Source: Lentisphaeria bacterium
GTDB taxonomy: Bacteria; Verrucomicrobiota; Lentisphaeria; Victivallales; Victivallaceae
Assembly: GCA_018265615.1 (NCBI GenBank)
Contig: JABLYX010000065.1
Coordinates: 1-27,910 of the forward strand
Direction of reading: 5' to 3'
Length of the DNA: 27,910 nt
Shown: positions 6,955 to 15,222 of the stretch, piece after piece
Numbering within the stretch: the stretch's first letter is position 1
How the letters are laid out: every line of letters starts with the position of its first letter
The notes under the pieces: generated by a model
Told to the model about the DNA's origin: nothing
The model's database searches: none
Seen by the model: only the letters and a program-made list of their open reading frames with translations
Translations under genes and position numbers: made by a program

Positions 6955-9900
6955 AAAAACTCCATATTCCGACAGGAAAACTGGCCGCGCTCCTTCCGGC
7001 CGTGCTGCTGTGCCTCGCGGCCCCCGCCGGGAGCAACCTGCTGAAAAACCATGATTTCCGCGCTCCGGAGGCGGGAGCGCGGAACCCGGTGCCGCACTGG
7101 AAAGCGACCGGCGGCGTGTCCTTCCGGCAGACGGACGGGACACTCGAACTCGCCACCTCGCCCGATGCGCCGCAGATGCGCGTGGAGCAATTCCTGCGGC
7201 CCGCCGCCGGATGGGGGACGCTCCGTTTCAGCTGCAAAATTGAAATCGACCGCATCGAACCGGTCGGGAACGCCCGTTTCGGCGTAACCCCGAGCATCAT
7301 GTTCTTCGGCCCGGACCGGAAAATCCTCGGCACGCTCGGTCTGGACAACCTGCCCGGCAAGGGGCCGGGGCTCCACGAATACTCCCGCGTCTTCGCCCTG
7401 CCGCCCGGAACCGCGCAGATCGCCGTGCAGTTCCGGGTCAGCTCCGCCGCAGTCGCCGCGCGCGTTTCCGAACCGGTGCTGGAAGTGCTCGGCACTCCCG
7501 GCGAGGCAGTCGACGCCCCTGCTCCGGCCGGACGAACAATCGACTGGGGCAGAGAGCCGGTCACTGCGCGCGGCAGCGACCGCGGCGAAATCGTCCTGAA
7601 CGGACTCTGGCGCTTTCAGCCGATCGATCCGGCCCGAAACCGCGATGAACCGGCGGAAAGGGGATGGGGGTTTGCGAATGTCCCGGGCATCTGGAACGCC
7701 AACAGCCGCGTCCCCGGCCTCGCCGCGCACGGCGGCGGCCCGCTCTGGGAGGAATCGCCGGAGAATGCCTCCGCCGCCTGGTTCCGCCGCCCGCTCGACA
7801 TCCCGGCCGACTGGAGGGGGCGGAAAATCGAGCTGGAGTTCGAACGGGCAGGAACCGTCGCCGAGGTCTGGCTCGACGGCGTCCGCTGCGGCACGGTGCG
7901 GCATCCGGGCGGCACGGTCGACCTCTCCGCCGCCGCGAAGCCGGGCGGGCGCTCCCAGCTGACCGTCAGGGTGCTGGCCGCTTCCGACGCCACGGAAATC
8001 CTTGAGATTGAGGGTGCCGCCGCCGATCAGTTCTATAAAAAGAAGGTCAAACTCGAAGGAAAGGGGCTGACCGGAGACGTGGTGCTCCACAGCCGGCCGG
8101 CGGGCGGCGGCTTCCGCGGCGTCTTCATCCAGCCGTCGGTCCGGGAAAAAAAGCTGAAGCTCGAAATTGAATTCGCCGGGCTCGACAAAACGGGCGGCTG
8201 GACCGTCGCCGCCCGCGTCCTGAAGCCGGACGGTTCTGAAGCGAAGCGGTTTCCGCCGCGCGCTGTCCTCCCCGAACCCGGTCCGTCGGGAGAAGCAGTC
8301 GCCCGGGTCGAATATCCGTGGGCCGACCCGGAGCTCTGGGACCTCGATTGCCCGAACCTCTACGACCTCGAACTCACACTGACCGGAAACGGCCGGACCG
8401 AAACGGTCCTCGAACGGTTCGGCTTCCGCGAGTTCCACATTGAGGGACGGGAGTTTTTCCTGAACGGCCGGAAGCTCAATCTGCGCCCGATGGTGCTCTC
8501 CGGCTGGTCCAGCCCGACCTTCACGCTCGAAGGGATGCAGGGCGCGATCGAAGGCTGGCGGAAGGCAGGGTTCAACATCCACGAGGTCTGGCCTCAGGAG
8601 GATTTCCCCGGCAAGCTCGTCTATCCCGAACGCGCCTGCCTCGACTATGCCGCCGAAACCGGCTGGCCCGTGATCGCCGACCTGCCGTCGATGCGCTCCA
8701 TGCGCCTGACCTTCCTCTCCGACAGGAAAGGCGCCGCCGAATGGCGGGAGCGGGTCGAAGCCAAGCTGCGCAAATACCGCAACAACCCGGCAATCCTGAT
8801 GTGGGTCCATTCGGTCAACTCCTTCAACGGGACCAACGACCAGGATCCGCGCTATATCGGGCAGCCGGAGAAGTTCTTCGCGGACGGCGTCGGAGTCACG
8901 AACGCACTCCCGGCCGGACGGCGCGTCTCTGAAATCCTGCGCAAACTCGACCCGACCCGGCCGAACTTCTCCCACGCCGGGCAGATCGGCGACGTCTACA
9001 CCGCCAACAACTATCTGAGCATGATTCCGCTGCAGGAGCAGGAGGAGTGGCTTTCGGAGTACGTGCGGTCCGGAACCCGCCCCTATCTCGCCGTGGAGTT
9101 CGGCTTCATCGGCGGCTTCGACTTCCGGCGCGGCCGCTCGGCCTACCGCTTCACGAACAAGACCGAGAAGCAGATGACCGAACACCTCGCCGCATTTTAC
9201 GGCCGCGAAGCGTATGAAAAGGAGTCGATGCGCGCCGCCTCCGACAACCGAGACGCCCACCTCCGGGAACAGCTCTACCGCAGCACCGACGCATTCGTTC
9301 CCGATGAGCTCGCGCTCGACCTCTTGGCCCGCATGAACCGGCAGGTGTTCCGCAGCTGGCGCACGGCCGGGTGCGGCGGCGGCATGATCCCGTGGATGAT
9401 CAAAGACGCATACGATCTCGGCCGCCTCGACAAATCGCTGCTGCTGAAATCCACCGCAACCGTCAAATCTCCGCCCTTCCGGCCCGGACGCCGCGGCTTC
9501 TACCGCCCTTACCTGACGCGCGAGGAACGCTACTGCATCGGTCCTGAAGCCGCGACGCCGAACGCCGCGGGGAAAGCGCTCGCCGAAGTCAACTCCGCGA
9601 CACTCGCCTGGCTCGGCGGAGCGGAAATTCCCGGCGACCCCGTCGACTTCACCGAAAAGAGCCACAACTTCTACGGCGGCGAAACGCTCCGCAAACAGGT
9701 CGTTCTTCTCAACGACCTGCGCCGGGCGGCGGACTACAGCTATGAACTCCGGCTCTCCTGCGGCGGCCGGGAGATCGCCGTCCGCCGGGGTTCCGGAACC
9801 ATTGGCGCGGCGGGCAAACTGCTGCTGCCGGCGGAATTCAAGCTGCCCGCGGCCGACGGGAAGCGCGACGCGGAGCTCCGGCTCTCCGCCCGGATCGGAG

Positions 9901-11729
9901 GAAACTCTCACTGCGACACGTTCAAGCTGCGCATCTTTCCGCCGCGCCCGGCTCCGGCGGAACCGGAGATTTCCGTCTGGGATCCGAAAGGCGACACGGC
10001 GAGATTCCTGAAATCGGCCGGATACCGCGTACAATCGGCCGAACGCCCGCCCGCACCACCCGCGCTGCTGGTGATCGGCCGCGACAGCCTCGCCGCCGGG
10101 CAGCCCCTGCCCCCGGGCTTCGGGAAATTCGTCGCGGACGGCGGAACGCTGCTCATCATGGCGCACAAAAGCCACGGCGGCGAGTTCCGCTACGGCCGCT
10201 TCGTCCAGCGGCAGGTGTTCCCGGTCGATGACGCCTCCCCCGTCGTTGCGGGGCTGGACCGCGAGGACCTGCGCGACTGGCGCGGTTCCGGCACACTCAT
10301 CGAAGCGTATCCGGCCACCACCTCCGTCCGGCAGATCGAATGGGGCTGGCACTGGGGCAACCGCGGTTCGGTCGTGAGCCGCAGCATCGAAAAACCGCAT
10401 CACGGCGGCTGGACGCCGCTGCTGGAAAGCGATTTCGACCTCCAGTATACGCCGCTCATGGAGCTCGCCCGCGGCAGGGGCGGCGTAATTGCCTGCCAAC
10501 TCGACTTCGAAGACAATCTCGCCGACCCGGCGGCAATGCGGCTCTTCGACAACCTCATCGGCTATGCGCGAAACAGGAAATTCACACCGCGCAGCCGCCG
10601 CACCGTCTATCTCGGCGACGCGGACGGGAAGAAACTGCCGGCTTCCTTCGGACTCGCGTTCAAGGCAGTCGACGCGATCCCCCCCGACGCCGGCCTCATC
10701 CTCGTCGGAGCAGGAGCGCAGACGACCCGCGCCGAACTGGAAGCGGCCGTGAAACGCGGCGCGAAGGTCGCCGTGCTCGGCCCTGAACCGGCTGTCAGGC
10801 TCTTCGGCCTCGAGCTGGAGAAGAAGACGCAGCATCGCGGCTCCCTGAATCCGCCCGCGTGGCCGGAAACGGCGGGAATGTCCGCGAGCGACCTGCGCTG
10901 GCGCTCCCCGCTTGACGCCATGCTGCTGAAGCCGCAGCCCGGCCTCGAAATCGGTGCGGACGGGCAGCTCGGGCGGATCGCCCTCCCCGGCGGCGCCGTT
11001 ATCATCTCGCTGCTCGACCCGGAGCGGGCCGACGCGGTGAAACTGCCCTTCTGGCGGTTCACGCGCTGGCGGCAGACACGGGCGCTGAATCAGCTGATCG
11101 CGAACCTGGGCGGGGAGTTCGAAACGGACCGGCTCTTCCCCGCCGACGCGCCGCCTGCTCCGAGATGGCTCGACTTCTCCGGCAACTGGCGCGGCAGGCT
11201 CCTTGTCCCGATGGGGAAGGCTCCCGCGCCGCTGACGGACCCGGGCTTTTCCGATACGGCGAAAGAGGCGGTCAAACCGGAGTTCGACGACTCAGCGTGG
11301 CCGCGCGTCGACCTGCCGTTCTTCTGGCAGCGGCAGGCGTGGAACGACCCGGCGTGGGGAGACCGGAACGGGGAAGCTGTGTTCCGGCGCGAAATCGTCA
11401 TCCCCGCGGAGCTCGCCGGAAAACCGCTGAAGCTCGACCTCGGCGTCATCGACGACAGCGACCGCACCTTCTTCAACGGCGAACCCGTCGGGCAGACCGA
11501 AAGCCATCTTGCGTTCCGCAGCTACACGGTTCCGGGGCGCCTGGTGAAAGCCGGACGCAATGTGATCGCCGTACGCGTCTTCGACAATTTCGGAGACGGC
11601 GGCTTCGCAAGCGCGGCGAAGACGTTCCGCATCCCGCTGCAGAACGGCGTCACCGGATTCTATCATCCCGATTATCAGGATGCGGACTTCCGGAGCGCCG
11701 ACCATCCGCACCGCTATCACCGCTGGTGA
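6951..11729 (+). CDS. Large secreted multidomain GH2-like glycoside hydrolase
   Basis: The protein has 1592 residues. A signal peptide (about 1-27) is followed by a CBM4/9-like beta-sandwich (about 28-195), a GH2 sugar-binding domain beginning LNGLWRFQP near 216, a short immunoglobulin-like part, and a GH2-type TIM barrel from about 490 (FFLNGRKLNLRP) to about 900. E716 in YLAVEFG fits the GH2 nucleophile. The usual Asn-Glu acid/base pair is N623-S624 here. A flavodoxin- or amidotransferase-like segment follows (about 998-1150, GGTLLIMAH). The last part (about 1404-1575) is a second jelly roll with GVIDDSDRTFFNG and R-Y-x-VP, as seen in sialate O-acetylesterase-type proteins. It probably acts on a complex glycan in the periplasm or outside the cell; substrate unknown. 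The ATG lies inside the pseudopilin stop. Confidence 0.9.
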   Translation: MKKLHIPTGKLAALLPAVLLCLAAPAGSNLLKNHDFRAPEAGARNPVPHWKATGGVSFRQTDGTLELATSPDAPQMRVEQFLRPAAGWGTLRFSCKIEIDRIEPVGNARFGVTPSIMFFGPDRKILGTLGLDNLPGKGPGLHEYSRVFALPPGTAQIAVQFRVSSAAVAARVSEPVLEVLGTPGEAVDAPAPAGRTIDWGREPVTARGSDRGEIVLNGLWRFQPIDPARNRDEPAERGWGFANVPGIWNANSRVPGLAAHGGGPLWEESPENASAAWFRRPLDIPADWRGRKIELEFERAGTVAEVWLDGVRCGTVRHPGGTVDLSAAAKPGGRSQLTVRVLAASDATEILEIEGAAADQFYKKKVKLEGKGLTGDVVLHSRPAGGGFRGVFIQPSVREKKLKLEIEFAGLDKTGGWTVAARVLKPDGSEAKRFPPRAVLPEPGPSGEAVARVEYPWADPELWDLDCPNLYDLELTLTGNGRTETVLERFGFREFHIEGREFFLNGRKLNLRPMVLSGWSSPTFTLEGMQGAIEGWRKAGFNIHEVWPQEDFPGKLVYPERACLDYAAETGWPVIADLPSMRSMRLTFLSDRKGAAEWRERVEAKLRKYRNNPAILMWVHSVNSFNGTNDQDPRYIGQPEKFFADGVGVTNALPAGRRVSEILRKLDPTRPNFSHAGQIGDVYTANNYLSMIPLQEQEEWLSEYVRSGTRPYLAVEFGFIGGFDFRRGRSAYRFTNKTEKQMTEHLAAFYGREAYEKESMRAASDNRDAHLREQLYRSTDAFVPDELALDLLARMNRQVFRSWRTAGCGGGMIPWMIKDAYDLGRLDKSLLLKSTATVKSPPFRPGRRGFYRPYLTREERYCIGPEAATPNAAGKALAEVNSATLAWLGGAEIPGDPVDFTEKSHNFYGGETLRKQVVLLNDLRRAADYSYELRLSCGGREIAVRRGSGTIGAAGKLLLPAEFKLPAADGKRDAELRLSARIGGNSHCDTFKLRIFPPRPAPAEPEISVWDPKGDTARFLKSAGYRVQSAERPPAPPALLVIGRDSLAAGQPLPPGFGKFVADGGTLLIMAHKSHGGEFRYGRFVQRQVFPVDDASPVVAGLDREDLRDWRGSGTLIEAYPATTSVRQIEWGWHWGNRGSVVSRSIEKPHHGGWTPLLESDFDLQYTPLMELARGRGGVIACQLDFEDNLADPAAMRLFDNLIGYARNRKFTPRSRRTVYLGDADGKKLPASFGLAFKAVDAIPPDAGLILVGAGAQTTRAELEAAVKRGAKVAVLGPEPAVRLFGLELEKKTQHRGSLNPPAWPETAGMSASDLRWRSPLDAMLLKPQPGLEIGADGQLGRIALPGGAVIISLLDPERADAVKLPFWRFTRWRQTRALNQLIANLGGEFETDRLFPADAPPAPRWLDFSGNWRGRLLVPMGKAPAPLTDPGFSDTAKEAVKPEFDDSAWPRVDLPFFWQRQAWNDPAWGDRNGEAVFRREIVIPAELAGKPLKLDLGVIDDSDRTFFNGEPVGQTESHLAFRSYTVPGRLVKAGRNVIAVRVFDNFGDGGFASAAKTFRIPLQNGVTGFYHPDYQDADFRSADHPHRYHRW

Positions 11730-11766
11730 AGGCGGCAGCCGGGCGGAGCGATAAAAAATCCGGATT

Positions 11767-11782
11767 ATTAGCGAAATCTAAT
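11767..11782. promoter_or_regulatory. Inverted repeat ATTAG-N6-CTAAT touching the feo promoter: candidate DtxR operator 1
   Basis: ATTAG (11767-11771) and CTAAT (11778-11782) form perfect 5-bp arms around CGAAAT. The right arm ends on the first base of the -35 box, so binding would hinder polymerase. The same spaced repeat recurs at 11888. The adjacent gene encodes a DtxR-family metal-dependent repressor, which makes it the natural candidate ligand. Confidence 0.65.
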
Positions 11783-11810
11783 TGAAATTCCGGAGCGGCT
11801 GTGCTATATT
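11782..11810 (+). promoter_or_regulatory. Sigma-70-type promoter upstream of dtxR-feoAB
   Basis: TTGAAA at 11782-11787 and TATATT at 11805-11810 are separated by 17 bp. Transcription would start near 11817, about 110 bases before the DtxR start codon. No comparable promoter is visible closer to the gene. Confidence 0.65.
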
Positions 11811-11834
11811 GCTCCTCTGAGGAAAAGGCCGACT

Positions 11835-11876
11835 GCACGCTTTTTTGAAACGAACCGCGAAAGAGCGTGCTTTTTT
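11835..11876 (+). terminator. Intrinsic terminator inside the feo leader (possible attenuator or small-RNA end)
   Basis: GCACGCTTTTT (11835-11845) pairs with AAAGAGCGTGC (11860-11870) as an 11-bp stem with one G-T pair and a 14-base loop, followed by six Ts. It lies downstream of the inferred start site at about 11817. It could end readthrough from the GH2 operon, attenuate dtxR-feoAB, or finish a short transcript of about 60 bases. Confidence 0.72.
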
Positions 11877-11887
11877 ACGGCGGACGG

Positions 11888-11903
11888 ATTAGGCACTGCT
11901 AAT
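11888..11903. promoter_or_regulatory. Second ATTAG-N6-CTAAT inverted repeat: candidate DtxR operator 2
   Basis: ATTAG (11888-11892) and CTAAT (11899-11903) have the same arms and spacing as the repeat at 11767, with a different 6-base centre (GCACTG). It lies 10 bp before the ACGGAG ribosome site of the DtxR gene, where bound protein could act as a roadblock or control a second, unseen promoter. Confidence 0.6.
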
Positions 11904-11927
11904 TCGCGGATTACGGAGCAGTTTCTC

Positions 11928-12449
11928 ATGAAAAACAGCCGGGTAAGTTCCAGCATGGAAGATTATCTCGAGGCGATCGCCCTCCTGACGGAGACGCACG
12001 GCCACGCCCATGCGGCGGATGTCGCCCGGTTCCTCGATGTGAAGATGCCCTCCGTGACCAACGCGCTGAAGCTGCTGACCCGGCACGGCTATCTGGAATA
12101 TCTGCCGGGACAGCCGGTCCTGCTGACGGCGGAGGGGCTGCTGCTCGCCAACGGCGTCATCCGGAAGCACCGGAACCTGAGGCGCTTTCTCCAGAACGTC
12201 CTCTGCCTGCCTTACGACAAAGCCAATCCGCTTGCCTGCCGGATCGAACATGAAATCGACGAAGATACCGTACAGGCGATCCAGGTCCTGAGCGATGCGA
12301 TTGAAGGCCGTCCCGACTGCCGGGGCCTGCGGCAATACCTGCGGGAGGCGCTGCACGGCGGATACGCCGCTTTCCGCAAACCGGCCGATCATCGGAAACA
12401 TGCGGAGCCGGCTCCGGCTCCGAAAACAGAAAGGTTTGAAAATGAGTGA
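11928..12449 (+). CDS. DtxR-family metal-dependent transcriptional repressor
   Basis: The protein has 173 residues. The N-terminus MEDYLEAI followed by a winged helix-turn-helix (HAADVARFLDVKMPSVTNAL) and the dimerisation/metal-binding helices (RKHRNLRRFL, ACRIEHEID) places it in the DtxR/MntR family. By position, D12 and E15 match the MntR metal ligands, H81 the conserved His, and C104-x2-E107-H108 the Cys-Glu-His triad of DtxR/IdeR rather than the Glu of MntR. There is no SH3-like third domain; instead there is a short charged tail. It overlaps feoA by 8 bp, so it most likely senses Fe(II) and represses its own operon through the two inverted repeats upstream. Start: ACGGAG 9 bp upstream of ATG. 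Confidence 0.93.
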   Translation: MKNSRVSSSMEDYLEAIALLTETHGHAHAADVARFLDVKMPSVTNALKLLTRHGYLEYLPGQPVLLTAEGLLLANGVIRKHRNLRRFLQNVLCLPYDKANPLACRIEHEIDEDTVQAIQVLSDAIEGRPDCRGLRQYLREALHGGYAAFRKPADHRKHAEPAPAPKTERFENE

Positions 12450-12747
12450 AAAACAGAAATGCTCCTGCGGCTGCGGCTCCATGCCGAAATCCGTCCGGGA
12501 GTACCACATCGACGACCGGGAGCTGACGCTCGCGGACCTGCCGGTCGGCACCACCGCAACGATCATCAAGGTCATGCCGAACACCCGGGGCGGCAAGAAA
12601 TTCGCCGATATCGGCCTCGTGGCCGGCACGGAGCTGCTGATGGAGGCGCACGCCCCGTTCGGCGGCCTGCTGCGCGTCAAGATCCTCGGAACAAGCATGG
12701 CGCTCCACCGCGACGATGCCGAGAACATCATTCTGGAAAACAAGTGA
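12442..12747 (+). CDS. feoA: FeoA, ferrous iron transport accessory protein
   Basis: The protein has 101 residues and an SH3-like FeoA core (LADLPVGTTATIIKV through KFADIGLVAGTELLMEA to LRVKILGTSMALHRDDAENI). FeoA is a cytoplasmic partner that supports FeoB-dependent Fe(II) uptake. An unusual N-terminal tail contains three closely spaced cysteines (CSCGC, residues 7-11), which is not part of a standard FeoA and could bind metal. ATG at 12442 lies within the end of the DtxR gene (8-bp overlap, ATGAGTGA), with AAGG about 8 bp upstream. Confidence 0.93.
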   Translation: MSEKQKCSCGCGSMPKSVREYHIDDRELTLADLPVGTTATIIKVMPNTRGGKKFADIGLVAGTELLMEAHAPFGGLLRVKILGTSMALHRDDAENIILENK

Positions 12748-12755
12748 AAGCCGAT

Positions 12756-15059
12756 ATGAAGAAACATTTCACGATCGCATTGGCCGGGAATCCCAATTGC
12801 GGTAAAACCTGTATTTTCAACGCCCTGACGGGCGCGCGCCAGCATGTGGGCAACTACCCCGGCGTGACGGTCGAAAGCAAATCCGGGCGCTTCCTCCTGA
12901 ACGGCATGGAGATCAGGCTGATCGACCTGCCGGGCGTCTACTCGCTTTCGTCGAGCTCTCCGGAGGAGGATATCGTCTTCCAGGAGCTGACCGCGCCGGG
13001 CATCGACCTGATCCTGAACGTGGTCGATTCGACCATCCCGCAGCGCAGCCTCTACCTGACGACCCAGCTCGCCGAACTCCATATCCCGATGCTGCTCGCA
13101 TTCAACATGAGCGACGATGCGGAGAAGAAGGGGCTGAGCTTCGACCTCCCGAAGCTCGAACACTATTTCGGTTCATCCATCGTCCGGACCGTCGGCAACA
13201 AAGCCGGCGGCGTGCAGAAGCTGCTCGGAAAGCTCGCGGAAACGCTGGACAGGCTCGACGACCATGGGGTCCCCATGCTCTCATACGGCGCGGACATCGA
13301 TGACGCGATCAACGCCGTCTCCGCGAAAATCGACGCGCTCGGAATCGAGAAATACAAACACATCCCGTCGCGCTTCTTCGCGATCAAGCTGCTCGAGCAC
13401 GACTCCTGCGTCCAGCGGCTCGATGCGCTGAAACCGGTCCACGGCGAGGTGGACGGGCAGATCAGGCACCTGCGCAGCAAGCACGCCATCGACACGGACA
13501 CCTTCATGGCCGACCGCCGCTACGCAATGCTGGCCGGCGCCTGCCGCGACGCGATCTCCATGACCGGCGAACGCCGCCGCGAAATCTCCGACAGGATCGA
13601 CGTGGTCATGACCAACAAATACTTCGGGCTGCCGCTCTTCTTTCTCATCATCTACATCACGTTCTGGTTCACTTTCACGCTGGCCGACCCGCTGATGGGA
13701 TACATTGAGAACGGCTTCGCCGCGCTCTCCGACCTCATCAAAAGCGGCTGGCCGGAAACGGCGCTGCCCTATCTGCGCTCTCTGCTGACCGACGGCGTGA
13801 TCGGCGGCGTCGGCGGGGTGCTGGTTTTCCTGCCGAACATCCTCTTCCTCTTCTTCGCGATCGCGATCCTCGAGGACTCCGGCTACATGGCCCGCGCGGC
13901 GTTCGTGATGGACGGCGTGATGCGCAAATTCGGATTGCAGGGGCGGTCGTTCGTGCCGCTGGTGCTCGGCTTCGGCTGTTCGGTCCCGGCGATCATGGCG
14001 ACGCGGTGTATCGAATCCGAACGCGACCGCAGGGCCACGATCATGATCCTGCCGCTGATGAGCTGCGGCGCGCGGCTGCCGATCTACGCATTGATCATCC
14101 CGGCGTTCTTCGCCGCGAAGTACCAGGCGCTCATGATGTGGATCATCTACGTCATCGGCGTCGTCGTGGCGCTTATCGCGGCCCGCATCCTGAAGGCGAC
14201 GGTCTGCCGGGGAGAAGGCGAAGTCTACCTCATGGAACTCCCGCCCTACCGCATGCCGACGCTCAAGAGCCTGCTGCTGCACATGTGGGACCGAGGCAAA
14301 ATGTACGTCCAGAAAGCCGGTACGATCATCCTCGTGACGAGCATCATCCTCTACATCTGCAACTCGTGGCCGGAGAAGACGGAATTCAACAAAGATTACG
14401 ACGCGGCGATCGAACAGATTCAGCAGAACAAGGCCCTGACCGACGCGCAGCTCGCAATCCTGGAGAACGCCGGGGTGCTCGAAGCCGGGGCGCTTATGCA
14501 GGTGAAAGCGGACAGGGCGCTTTCGGATGGGCAGCTCGAAGCGTTCGCGGAGAAGGAGCTCGCGGCCCCGCTGCAGGCTGTGATCGCCGCCGCGCAGGAA
14601 CAGAACGACGCGATCGCGGCGCTGGAGAACGAAAAACAGGCCGAGATGATGGAGCACACCATCTCCGGCCGGGTCGGGCACGCGCTTGAACCGGTTTTCC
14701 GCCCGATCGGCTTCGACTGGAAGCTGACGACGGCGACCATCGGCGCGCTGGCGGCGAAGGAGGTTTTCGTCTCTCAGCTCGGCATCCTCTACGCGGAGGG
14801 AGAGGCGGACGAGGAATCCGTTCCGCTGCGGGAGCAGCTGATCGCGAACTACACGCCGCTGCAGGGATTCTGCATCATGCTCTTCTGCCTGCTGTCGATC
14901 CCGTGCCTCGCGACGCTGGCGATCATCAAGCGCGAACTGAACTCGTGGAAGATGGCCGCGGCGGAAGCCGGAGGGCTGTTCCTCCTGGCCTACGTCATGA
15001 CCTTCATCGCCTACCAGCTCGGCTCGATCCTGCAGATCGGGACAAATCTGATCAGGTAG
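12756..15059 (+). CDS. feoB: FeoB, ferrous iron transporter with G-protein domain
   Basis: The protein has 767 residues from ATG at 12756. A GTG at 12744, overlapping the feoA stop, would add four residues and is a fair alternative. The N-terminal G domain shows G1 GNPNCGKT (11-18), G2 NYPGVTVE (33-40), G3 DLPG (57-60) and a G4-like NMSD (117-120). A guanine-nucleotide-dissociation-inhibitor-like helical part and then the Gate membrane core follow, with GFGCSVPAIMATR near 405-417. FeoB imports Fe(II) across the inner membrane. About 90 residues near 546-635 form a Gln/Ala/Glu-rich, coiled-coil-like insert between membrane segments, longer than usual at this place. A GC-rich hairpin terminator follows, closing the operon. 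Confidence 0.96.
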   Translation: MKKHFTIALAGNPNCGKTCIFNALTGARQHVGNYPGVTVESKSGRFLLNGMEIRLIDLPGVYSLSSSSPEEDIVFQELTAPGIDLILNVVDSTIPQRSLYLTTQLAELHIPMLLAFNMSDDAEKKGLSFDLPKLEHYFGSSIVRTVGNKAGGVQKLLGKLAETLDRLDDHGVPMLSYGADIDDAINAVSAKIDALGIEKYKHIPSRFFAIKLLEHDSCVQRLDALKPVHGEVDGQIRHLRSKHAIDTDTFMADRRYAMLAGACRDAISMTGERRREISDRIDVVMTNKYFGLPLFFLIIYITFWFTFTLADPLMGYIENGFAALSDLIKSGWPETALPYLRSLLTDGVIGGVGGVLVFLPNILFLFFAIAILEDSGYMARAAFVMDGVMRKFGLQGRSFVPLVLGFGCSVPAIMATRCIESERDRRATIMILPLMSCGARLPIYALIIPAFFAAKYQALMMWIIYVIGVVVALIAARILKATVCRGEGEVYLMELPPYRMPTLKSLLLHMWDRGKMYVQKAGTIILVTSIILYICNSWPEKTEFNKDYDAAIEQIQQNKALTDAQLAILENAGVLEAGALMQVKADRALSDGQLEAFAEKELAAPLQAVIAAAQEQNDAIAALENEKQAEMMEHTISGRVGHALEPVFRPIGFDWKLTTATIGALAAKEVFVSQLGILYAEGEADEESVPLREQLIANYTPLQGFCIMLFCLLSIPCLATLAIIKRELNSWKMAAAEAGGLFLLAYVMTFIAYQLGSILQIGTNLIR

Positions 15060-15072
15060 CGCCCGGTTATCG

Positions 15073-15119
15073 CGCCCGCTCCCCCCGGAATAACCGGCGG
15101 GGGCGGGCGTTTTATTTTC
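15073..15119 (+). terminator. Intrinsic terminator after feoB
   Basis: CGCCCGC (15073-15079) pairs with GCGGGCG (15103-15109), continuing through a C-run/G-run and CCGG to a short AATAA loop, followed by TTTTATTTT. It ends the dtxR-feoA-feoB operon. Confidence 0.85.
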
Positions 15120-15173
15120 CCTCGAGGCCCAATTTCCCGGCAGCCGCTCCCCTACCCTGAGTTTTCTGCCGCC

Positions 15174-15212
15174 AAAAGAAAACGGGCCATGCAGCATGCT
15201 GCACAACCCGTT
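15174..15212 (-). terminator. Intrinsic terminator of the tRNA-Leu gene
   Basis: On the minus strand AACGGG and CCCGTT (15207-15212 and 15181-15186) enclose a second pair, TGCAGC/GCTGCA, and are followed by TTCTTTT. It lies about 10 bp past the tRNA 3' end. Confidence 0.85.
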
Positions 15213-15222
15213 GATTTCAAAC

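Noticed and set aside
6942..10835. A 1297-residue open frame on the minus strand opposite the GH2 gene
   Set aside because: Low-complexity antisense shadow with no motif; the plus-strand frame carries a signal peptide and GH2 signatures.
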